Shown: positions 5,965 through 11,357 of the stretch, piece by piece
Position numbering within the stretch: the first letter of the stretch is position 1
Layout: every line of letters begins with the position of its first letter
NCBI GenBank assembly: GCA_900539675.1
Contig: UQDJ01000049.1
Location: 1 to 11,357 of the forward strand
Direction: 5' to 3'
Source of the DNA: an uncultured Coriobacteriaceae bacterium
GTDB taxonomy: Bacteria > Actinomycetota > Coriobacteriia > Coriobacteriales > Eggerthellaceae
Length of the DNA: 11,357 bases
The notes under the pieces: model-generated
Told to the model about the DNA's origin: nothing
The model's input: only the letters and a program-made list of their open reading frames with translations
The model's database searches: none
Position numbers and translations under genes: made by a program

Positions 5965-7422
5965 ATGAGCACTTCGGTGTTACCAGGAGAACGTCCCGAT
6001 AGGCTTGAAGAAGAATGCGGCGTATTTGGTATTTATGCGCCTGGTGAAGATGTGGCACGCATGACCTGTTTTGGTTTGCAAGCTTTACAACATCGCGGTC
6101 AAGAATCGGCTGGCATTGCGGTGGGCGATGGAGCTACGATCCTTGCTTCTAAGGATTTAGGTCTGGTAACACAGGCATTTAACGAAAGTGCACTTGCTGC
6201 GCTCAAGGGGAATTTAGCCATTGGGCATGTTCGCTATTCCACCAGTGGCGGTGTGGCTTCTTGGGAGGCGGCTCAGCCTCATATTTCTGCCATTGATGAT
6301 GTGTTAATTGCTCTGGCGCATAATGGCACGCTGGTGAACACCAACTGGCTTAAAGCTCAGCTGGTTGATTACGGTGTGCACCTGCGTGGAGGTACCGATT
6401 CTGAGGCTGCTGCAAAAATCATTGGTGAGGTAACCAAGGAAACACATTCGTTGCGCAAGGGCATTCGCCGTGCAATGCGCATGATGAAGGGTGCTTATGC
6501 CATGGTCCTTGCAAGCCCCGATTCTCTGTATGCTTTCCGCGATCCCAATGGCATTCGTCCCTTGGTTATTGGCAAACTGCCCAACAATCGCGGTTGGGTT
6601 GTTGCATCTGAAACGTGTGGTTTGGATATTGTGGGTGCCGAATTAGTTCGCGAAGTTGCACCGGGTGAAATTGTGCGCTTTAACGAAGAGGGCATGCTCA
6701 GTGAGCAGGGCGTTGAAGCGGGGGATCGCGCAAGTTGTATTTTTGAGTACGTATACTTTGCTCGTCCTGACTCGGTGATGGATGGGCAAAGCGTGTACGT
6801 GGCTCGTCGTGAAATGGGACGCATTTTGGCACGTGAAGCTCCAGCAGAGGCCGATTTGGTGGTAGGTGTGCCCGATTCTGGTTTGCCTTCCGCTATGGGC
6901 TTTTCGCTGGAAAGTGGCATTCCGTATAGCAATGCCATCGTAAAGAATCGCTATGTGGGTCGCACCTTTATTGAACCAACTGATGAAATGCGTCAGATGG
7001 GCATTCGCATTAAACTGAATCCGTTGCCTTCAGTTATCAAAGGGCAGCGTCTGGTGGTTATTGACGATTCCATTGTGCGTGGCAACACTTCAAAGAAATT
7101 GGTGACGATGTTGCGTGAAGCGGGAGCTACCGAAGTGCACATGCGCATTGTGTCGCCTGAGGTACGTTGGCCCTGCTTCTATGGTATTGATACCGATACT
7201 CAGGATCAGCTGATTGCAGCCAATATGACTCTTGAAGAGATGCGTGATTTTATTGGTGCAGATTCACTCGCCTTTATTTCGAATGAGGGGCTGAAAGAAT
7301 CGGTACACTGTGAGCATCCCGGTTTTTGCGATGCCTGCTTTACGGGACACTATCCGGTGGCAATTCCTGATACCATGAAAGCCAAGAGTTTTTTGCCCGA
7401 GGGCAAAGCAGTTCTAGACTAA
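5965..7422 (+). CDS. purF: Amidophosphoribosyltransferase (PurF), [4Fe-4S] type
   Basis: Catalyses the first committed step of purine synthesis: PRPP plus glutamine to 5-phosphoribosylamine. It has 485 residues. An N-terminal Ntn-hydrolase glutaminase domain begins with a propeptide that should be removed before Cys18 (EEECGVFGI). Other glutaminase motifs are LQALQHRGQESAG (38-50), GHVRYST (87-93), LAHNGTLVN (117-125) and RGGTDSE (141-147). The C-terminal phosphoribosyltransferase domain has GVPDSG (301-306) and the PRPP loop VVIDDSIVRGNTS (364-376). Cys258, Cys404, Cys455 and Cys458 match the four iron-sulfur ligands of the B. subtilis type, suggesting an oxygen-sensitive enzyme. AAGGAGG (5948-5954), inside the end of the sortase gene, is ten bases before the ATG, so translation is probably coupled. 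First of purF-purM-purN-purH. Confidence 0.98.
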   Translation: MSTSVLPGERPDRLEEECGVFGIYAPGEDVARMTCFGLQALQHRGQESAGIAVGDGATILASKDLGLVTQAFNESALAALKGNLAIGHVRYSTSGGVASWEAAQPHISAIDDVLIALAHNGTLVNTNWLKAQLVDYGVHLRGGTDSEAAAKIIGEVTKETHSLRKGIRRAMRMMKGAYAMVLASPDSLYAFRDPNGIRPLVIGKLPNNRGWVVASETCGLDIVGAELVREVAPGEIVRFNEEGMLSEQGVEAGDRASCIFEYVYFARPDSVMDGQSVYVARREMGRILAREAPAEADLVVGVPDSGLPSAMGFSLESGIPYSNAIVKNRYVGRTFIEPTDEMRQMGIRIKLNPLPSVIKGQRLVVIDDSIVRGNTSKKLVTMLREAGATEVHMRIVSPEVRWPCFYGIDTDTQDQLIAANMTLEEMRDFIGADSLAFISNEGLKESVHCEHPGFCDACFTGHYPVAIPDTMKAKSFLPEGKAVLD

Positions 7423-7456
7423 GTTTTAGGCTAACGACAAGTCTCGAGGAGTAACT

Positions 7457-8674
7457 ATGACTGATCGCATCAAGGTCAATGCTTTGGATAACGACACTAC
7501 CAAGTGGCCAAGCTGGACCGCTCAAGGTGCTCAAACTACGTATGCTCAGGCAGGCGTTGACACGGCGGAGGGTGCTCGTGCGGTTGACGCTATTAAGGAT
7601 GCGGTACATCGCACTTATCGCGATGAAGTACGCGGAGATATTGGTGGCTTTGGCGGCTTGTTTTCCATCAAGGTTGCCAAACAGATGGCTGACCCAATTT
7701 TGGTATCGGGTACCGATGGGGTTGGAACTAAGATCCAGCTGGCCAAGTTGGCTGGCAAGCATGACACGGTCGGTATCGATTTGGTGGCCATGTGCGTAAA
7801 CGATATCTTAGCAACCGGCGCTGAGCCTTTGTTTTTCCTGGATTACATTGCTATCGGTAAGCTCAAAAGTGAAGCGGTGGCCGAAATTGTGTCTGGTATT
7901 GCTGATGGCTGCCAGATGAGTGGATGTGCCCTTATTGGTGGCGAAATGGCAGAGCATCCCGGCGTAATGGATCCGCATGAATACGACTTGTCTGGTTTCT
8001 GTGTCGGTGTGGTTGACCGCCCAGAAATGCTTGATCCTTCCAAGGTTCAGGAAGGTGATGTGCTGATTGGCTTGGCATCTTCGGGTATCCATTCCAACGG
8101 TTATTCTTTGGTGCGCAAGGTGATAACGGATGGTAAGACGCTCTATGAATTGCGTATGCCGCAGGAATCTCTTGGTGGACAAAGCGTGTTGGATGCGCTT
8201 CTTACCCCTACGCGCATTTATGTGAAATCGGTACGCGCTGTTTTGCGCAAGCTTCCAGGTGCGGTGCGTTCATTGTCGCATATCACAGGCGGTGGTATTA
8301 CCGAAAACTTGAATCGTGCCTTGCCGGATACCTTGGATGCTGAAGTACATGTTGGTACGTGGGATATGCCTGCCATCATTCCGTTTGTCTGCCATGCTGC
8401 GCACTTGAATGAAACTGAAGCTTTAAAGACCTTCAATATGGGTCTCGGTATGGTTTTGGTGGTTAACCCCGCTAAGGTACCTGAGGTCATGGACATTCTG
8501 ACTGAACAGGGTGAAACCCCTGAAGTGGTTGGTCGCATTGTTCCTGGCAGCGGTGAAGTGGTGTATGTCAATCAGGATGCGCTATTTGAAAAGCATCAGG
8601 ACGTGGCACAGGATGCTAGTGACTATGTTGCTGAAGACAGCACTTCCTCTGTTGATAATCAGGAAGAGAACTAG
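7457..8674 (+). CDS. purM: Phosphoribosylformylglycinamidine cyclo-ligase (AIR synthetase)
   Basis: ATP-dependent closure of the imidazole ring: FGAM to AIR, step five of purine synthesis, cytosolic and normally a homodimer. Motifs seen: GTDGVGTK (85-92), GIDLVAMCVNDI (106-117), GGEMAEHPG (161-169, variant of the usual GGETAEMPG), SSGIHSNGYSLVR (208-220), ITGGGITENLNRALP (276-290) and FNMGLGMVLVV (326-336). At 405 residues it is longer than the usual 340-350: an extra N-terminal stretch of roughly 28 residues precedes the family core, and an acidic, Ser/Asp/Gln-rich tail follows about residue 376. The ATG at 7457 has GAGGAG (7446-7451) five bases upstream and follows purF after 34 bp. The last codons and the stop lie in the first copy of a 17-bp tandem duplication. 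Confidence 0.97.
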   Translation: MTDRIKVNALDNDTTKWPSWTAQGAQTTYAQAGVDTAEGARAVDAIKDAVHRTYRDEVRGDIGGFGGLFSIKVAKQMADPILVSGTDGVGTKIQLAKLAGKHDTVGIDLVAMCVNDILATGAEPLFFLDYIAIGKLKSEAVAEIVSGIADGCQMSGCALIGGEMAEHPGVMDPHEYDLSGFCVGVVDRPEMLDPSKVQEGDVLIGLASSGIHSNGYSLVRKVITDGKTLYELRMPQESLGGQSVLDALLTPTRIYVKSVRAVLRKLPGAVRSLSHITGGGITENLNRALPDTLDAEVHVGTWDMPAIIPFVCHAAHLNETEALKTFNMGLGMVLVVNPAKVPEVMDILTEQGETPEVVGRIVPGSGEVVYVNQDALFEKHQDVAQDASDYVAEDSTSSVDNQEEN

Positions 8675-8692
8675 GTCAGGAAGAGGACTAGG
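8659..8692 (+). repeat. 17-bp tandem duplication across purM stop and purN ribosome binding site
   Basis: Copies at 8659-8675 and 8676-8692 differ at one base (A or G at the eleventh position). The unit carries both a purine-rich AGGAAGAG and a TAG. In copy one these encode the last Glu codons of PurM and its stop (8672-8674); in copy two AGGAAGAGG (8678-8686) is a good purN ribosome binding site, ten bases before its ATG. Since 17 is not a multiple of three, copy two is outside the PurM frame and after its stop. The most likely history is slippage in an ancestor where purM's end itself held the purN site. Confidence 0.85.
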
Positions 8693-8696
8693 TTTC

Positions 8697-9329
8697 ATGA
8701 CGCAAACCAACACGGCGCCCTTAAATATTGGTGTTTTGATCAGTGGCAGTGGTTCCAATCTTCAAGCGCTTATCGATCGCATTGAGGCCGGTACGCTCAA
8801 CGCGCGTATCGTCTATGTCATTTCGTCGCGTCCCGATGCTTATGGCTTAAAGCGTGCTGAAAAGGCGGGTTTGCCTACGCTTGCATTGAATCGTTCGATG
8901 TATGAAGATGCCCATGCTGCTAATGCACTCATTGCGCAGACGCTTAAAGATGCTAATGCTCAGTACGTCATTATGGCGGGTTATATGCGCAAGCTTACCA
9001 ATGAGGTGCTTGATGCCTTCCCTGATAGGGTGGTAAACCTGCATCCCGCACTGCTTCCATCTTTTAAGGGAGCCCACGCCATAGAAGATGCCTTTACGTT
9101 CGGTGTCAAAGTGACGGGCATTACGGTGCATTTCGCTAATGAAGATTACGATAAGGGTCCCATTATTGCGCAGCGTGCAGTGGAGATTCGCGAAGACGAT
9201 ACGCTTGATTCGCTCGAAGAGCGCATTCATGAGGCTGAACATGAGGTATATCCAGAAGTGGTGTCATGGTTGGCGCAGGGTCGTGTTGCTATCGATCCTG
9301 CCACACGCGTGGTTCACGTTATGGATTAA
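8697..9329 (+). CDS. purN: Phosphoribosylglycinamide formyltransferase (GART)
   Basis: Transfers a formyl group from 10-formyltetrahydrofolate to GAR, giving FGAR (step three). The 210-residue length is normal for the monofunctional bacterial enzyme. Seen: the phosphate-binding N-terminal motif IGVLISGSGSNLQALI (11-26), MAGYMRKLT (93-101), VNLHPALLPSFKGAHA (113-128) with catalytic Asn114 and His116, and HFANEDYDKGPII (145-157) with Asp152 in the place of E. coli Asp144. The reading frame is open upstream to 8511 inside purM, but those residues are unlike the family, and the ATG at 8697 starts right before the conserved fold with AGGAAGAGG upstream. It lies 22 bp after purM and 31 bp before purH, clearly part of the same operon. 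Confidence 0.97.
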   Translation: MTQTNTAPLNIGVLISGSGSNLQALIDRIEAGTLNARIVYVISSRPDAYGLKRAEKAGLPTLALNRSMYEDAHAANALIAQTLKDANAQYVIMAGYMRKLTNEVLDAFPDRVVNLHPALLPSFKGAHAIEDAFTFGVKVTGITVHFANEDYDKGPIIAQRAVEIREDDTLDSLEERIHEAEHEVYPEVVSWLAQGRVAIDPATRVVHVMD

Positions 9330-9360
9330 TAATAAACAAGGTGAGGAAAGGCGGTAGCTT

Positions 9361-10956
9361 GTGGCTGATCCCAAGGTTAAGCGCGTATTGATGTCTGTAA
9401 CGGACAAGACGGGTATTGTTGAATTTGCTCGTGCGTTGTCTGAGGACTTTGGCGCACAGATTATTTCGACGGGTGGCACGGCGCGTGTCATTGCCGAAGC
9501 GGGTATTCCGGTTACTCCCATTGATGAGGTAACTAAGTTCCCTGAAATGATGGATGGCCGCGTTAAAACGTTGCATCCTGCCGTTCATGGTGGCCTTTTG
9601 GCTAAGCGTGACAATCCCGAACATATGGCGCAAGCAAAAGAGCATGGCATCGAAATGATTGATATGGTTGTTGTCAATCTGTATGCCTTCGAAAAGACGG
9701 TAGAGTCCGGTGCAGATTTTGCTACCTGCATCGAAAACATTGACATTGGCGGTCCTTCCATGTTGCGTAGTGCCGCTAAGAATTTTGCAAGTGTTGCCGT
9801 AGTCACCGATCCGGCATCATATGGCAGCATTCTTGCAGAAATGAAGGCAAACGATGGGGCAACTACGCTTGCAACCCGTACCAAGTTGGCATTGCGTGTG
9901 TTTCAGACCACCAATGCTTATGATGGAGCTATCGCCGCGTGGCTTGCAGATCAGTTGGGCGAACACGCAGAAGAGCCAGTCACGTTCCCGGATGTGTATG
10001 ATTTGCACCTCGTAAAGCAGCAAGGCTTGCGTTATGGCGAAAACCCTCATCAAAATGCTGCGTTTTATCGTGTTCCGCAGCTGGCTACTAAGCACAGCTT
10101 GGTAAATGCAGAACAGCTAAATGGCAAGGAACTTTCCTATAACAATATTCTGGATACTGATGCCTGCTGGTCTTTGGTGCGCGAATTTGATGAGCCGGCT
10201 GTAGTTATTTTAAAGCACCAGAATCCTTGCGGTTCTGCCGTAGCGCGTGATGTGGCCACAGCGTATGACAAAGCCTTCGCTTGTGATCCGAAGAGCGCTT
10301 TTGGTGGCATCATTGCTGCCAATGTGACCGTATCTCAGGCAATGATTGAGCACATGAACGAAAATAAGCAGTTTGTGGAAGTGATCATTGCCCCTGATTA
10401 TGAAAAGGGTGCTCTTGAGCTTTTGCAGGCCAAGAAGAATTTGCGCGTTTTGAAGACGGGTGGAGTAGATGCTCCGGCCGCTCTTGAATTCCGCAGTGTT
10501 GATGGCGGCATGCTGGCTCAAAATGCTGATCGCGTCAATGAAGATCCGTCCACCTTTACGATTCCTACGAAGCGCAAGCCCACCGACGATGAACTGCATG
10601 AAATGCTGTTTGCGTGGAAGGTATGCAAGGGCGTAAAGTCTAATGCAATTTTGATTTCCAAGGATCATGCAGGTATTGGCATGGGTCCCGGTCAGCCTAA
10701 CCGTGTTGACTCTGCCAAGTTGGCATGCGAGCGTGCTCATGAAGCATGTGAGCGCATGGGAGTGCCGGCTGAGGGCTTGGTATGCGCATCGGATGCCTTC
10801 TTCCCCTTCCGCGACAATATTGATACGCTTCATGACTATGGCATTAAGGCCATTATTCAGCCGGGCGGTTCTATTCGCGATGAAGAGGTTATTCAGGCAT
10901 GCGACGAGTACGGAATTGCGATGGTGTTCACCGGCCATCGTCACTTCCGTCACTAG
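9361..10956 (+). CDS. purH: Bifunctional AICAR formyltransferase / IMP cyclohydrolase
   Basis: Carries out the last two steps of IMP synthesis: formylation of AICAR by 10-formyltetrahydrofolate, then ring closure. It has 531 residues, normal for the family. The N-terminal cyclohydrolase (MGS-like) domain shows SVTDKTG (12-18), ISTGGTARVI (35-44) and DGRVKTLHPAVHGGLL (65-80). The C-terminal transformylase domain shows LRYGENPHQ (223-231), SYNNILDTDACW (259-270), LKHQNPCG (284-291) with catalytic Lys285 and His286, FGGIIAAN (314-321), KVCKGVKSNAI (420-430), GMGPGQPNRVDS (440-451), SDAFFPFRDNID (477-488) and IIQPGGSIRDEEVI (498-511). The start is a GTG with GAGGAAAGG 10-18 bases upstream; no better ATG is near. 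Last gene before the terminator, so end of the operon. Confidence 0.98.
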   Translation: MADPKVKRVLMSVTDKTGIVEFARALSEDFGAQIISTGGTARVIAEAGIPVTPIDEVTKFPEMMDGRVKTLHPAVHGGLLAKRDNPEHMAQAKEHGIEMIDMVVVNLYAFEKTVESGADFATCIENIDIGGPSMLRSAAKNFASVAVVTDPASYGSILAEMKANDGATTLATRTKLALRVFQTTNAYDGAIAAWLADQLGEHAEEPVTFPDVYDLHLVKQQGLRYGENPHQNAAFYRVPQLATKHSLVNAEQLNGKELSYNNILDTDACWSLVREFDEPAVVILKHQNPCGSAVARDVATAYDKAFACDPKSAFGGIIAANVTVSQAMIEHMNENKQFVEVIIAPDYEKGALELLQAKKNLRVLKTGGVDAPAALEFRSVDGGMLAQNADRVNEDPSTFTIPTKRKPTDDELHEMLFAWKVCKGVKSNAILISKDHAGIGMGPGQPNRVDSAKLACERAHEACERMGVPAEGLVCASDAFFPFRDNIDTLHDYGIKAIIQPGGSIRDEEVIQACDEYGIAMVFTGHRHFRH

Positions 10957-11109
10957 GGTCTAGGCTTGCTACGGTTTGGGCTGTGAGATCACCAGGGTCT
11001 TGGGCTTAGGGTCTTGGGCTTAGGGTCCGCTGGGGCCTGGAGCCATAAAAGGCTGCGTTTTGAACGCCCTACTATGTGACAAAACGAACGTATTATGCTG
11101 ATGAAACTG
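10957..11109 (+). repeat. 14-bp tandem repeat forming a G-quadruplex motif downstream of purH
   Basis: Unit AGGGTCTTGGGCTT occurs at 10994-11007 and 11008-11021, with a partial third copy (11022-11027). A related 13-bp version, AGGGTCTAGGCTT, is at 10955-10967, overlapping the purH stop codon. Together they give G-tracts at 10995, 11002, 11009, 11016 and 11023 (each GGG, loops of exactly four bases) plus GGGG at 11032-11035. This meets the usual rule for an intramolecular G-quadruplex, on the strand that is also the mRNA sense. The rest, to 11109, has no gene; there is a 5-bp hairpin GCGTT/AACGC at 11055-11067. The folding is predicted from the pattern, not shown. Confidence 0.8.
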
Positions 11110-11135
11110 CGCCTGCCCTTAAGGGCAGGCGTTTT
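11110..11135 (+). terminator. Intrinsic terminator ending the purine operon
   Basis: A perfect dyad at 11110-11131, stem CGCCTGCCC / GGGCAGGCG around TTAA, is followed at once by TTTT (11132-11135). The GC-rich 9-bp stem (more if the loop closes) plus T-run is a classic rho-independent terminator, 153 bp after the purH stop. On the minus strand the stem is followed by CAGTTTC, a poor T-run, so it may act only weakly for the convergent gene. Confidence 0.9.
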
Positions 11136-11210
11136 GATTGCGTGTCTAACAGGGCTCATCTTCACAAGGGTCTGCAATTATTCAGGCGCCTTGCATTTAC
11201 TGGTTACTGC
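11136..11210. other. Convergent intergenic spacer, nothing recognised
   Basis: These 75 bp lie between the plus-strand terminator and the end of the minus-strand gene. I see no promoter, RNA or strong hairpin. A plus-strand open frame (11076-11288) crosses the terminator and the convergent gene and looks non-coding. Confidence 0.4.
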
Positions 11211-11357
11211 TTACTTCTTTTTCTTGTGCTTGCCCTTGTTTTTCATATTGCGATGAGGGTCGTTTTTAGGACGAGCTTCTTCGCCTAACATTTGAGAGGT
11301 CAAACTCTGTGCTGCTTTTTTAGATCCCTTAGCCGTCTTTTTATGAGTAAAGGCGCC
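11211..11357 (-). CDS. C-terminal end of an unidentified protein with a lysine-rich tail
   Basis: Reading from the right edge on the minus strand, 48 codons run without interruption to a TAA at 11213-11211; the start is outside the window. The visible part is strongly basic: HKKTAKGSKKAAQ, then SLTSQMLGEEARPKNDPH, ending in NKGKHKKKK. Basic, disordered tails like this are common on RNA-binding proteins (RNA helicases, RNases, ribosome assembly factors), but no domain is visible, so no function is given. That it is coding is supported by the open frame to the edge, the convergent placement and the terminator on its far side; a chance open frame of 48 codons cannot be excluded. Confidence 0.6.
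   Translation of the reverse strand, partial: GAFTHKKTAKGSKKAAQSLTSQMLGEEARPKNDPHRNMKNKGKHKKKK

Noticed and set aside
8511..8696. Open frame extending PurN upstream by 62 residues inside purM
   Set aside because: The added residues are unlike the family and overlap purM in another frame; the ATG at 8697 has a good ribosome binding site and starts just before the conserved fold.
11091..11096. TATTAT as a plus-strand -10 element
   Set aside because: No -35 at the correct distance, and only the terminator lies downstream.
11076..11288. Plus-strand open frame of 70 codons with a hydrophobic end
   Set aside because: It runs through the terminator stem and over the convergent minus-strand coding end, with no ribosome binding site.

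Overview
The window looks like a chromosomal segment of a Gram-positive bacterium with roughly balanced base composition. It encodes a membrane-anchored class B sortase, a cysteine-processed PurF of the [4Fe-4S] type and a short exopolyphosphatase. My best guess is an actinobacterium of the Coriobacteriia (Eggerthellaceae or Atopobiaceae relatives of moderate G+C). This rests on gene content and protein style only and is an inference. I see no phage, transposon, CRISPR, tRNA or rRNA signal.

Left part, minus strand (1-2572): an exopolyphosphatase of the Ppx/GppA family is followed by polyphosphate kinase 1, whose C-terminus runs off the left edge. A 347-bp divergent intergenic region (2573-2919) holds four perfect inverted repeats. 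It separates these genes from a plus-strand gene for a two-domain PPK2 (2920-4617), best read as a class II polyphosphate:AMP phosphotransferase. Synthesis, breakdown and use of polyphosphate are thus grouped in about 4.6 kb.

Middle and right part, plus strand (4706-10956): a class B sortase carries a long cytosolic tail of Tyr-Gly-Ser-Gln repeats. Then come purF, purM, purN and purH, four enzymes of de novo IMP synthesis. Gaps are small (88, 2, 34, 22 and 31 bp) and I see no internal terminator, so PPK2-sortase-purFMNH could be one transcription unit. The sortase stop lies 2 bp before the purF start, and the purF ribosome binding site lies inside the sortase gene.

After purH there is a short tandem repeat that makes a G-quadruplex motif (10995-11035), then a strong intrinsic terminator (11110-11135). 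Finally there is the lysine-rich C-terminal end of an unidentified convergent minus-strand gene (11211-11357).

Functionally, purF, purM, purN and purH cover steps 1, 3, 5 and 9-10 of IMP synthesis; the other steps must be encoded elsewhere. The PPK2 would phosphorylate AMP with polyphosphate and so links the polyphosphate genes to nucleotide supply. The main oddities are the sortase tail and its place in a purine operon, the repeat-rich divergent control region, a 17-bp duplication spanning the purM stop and purN ribosome binding site, and the G-quadruplex motif. I did not find a clearly new multi-gene system.
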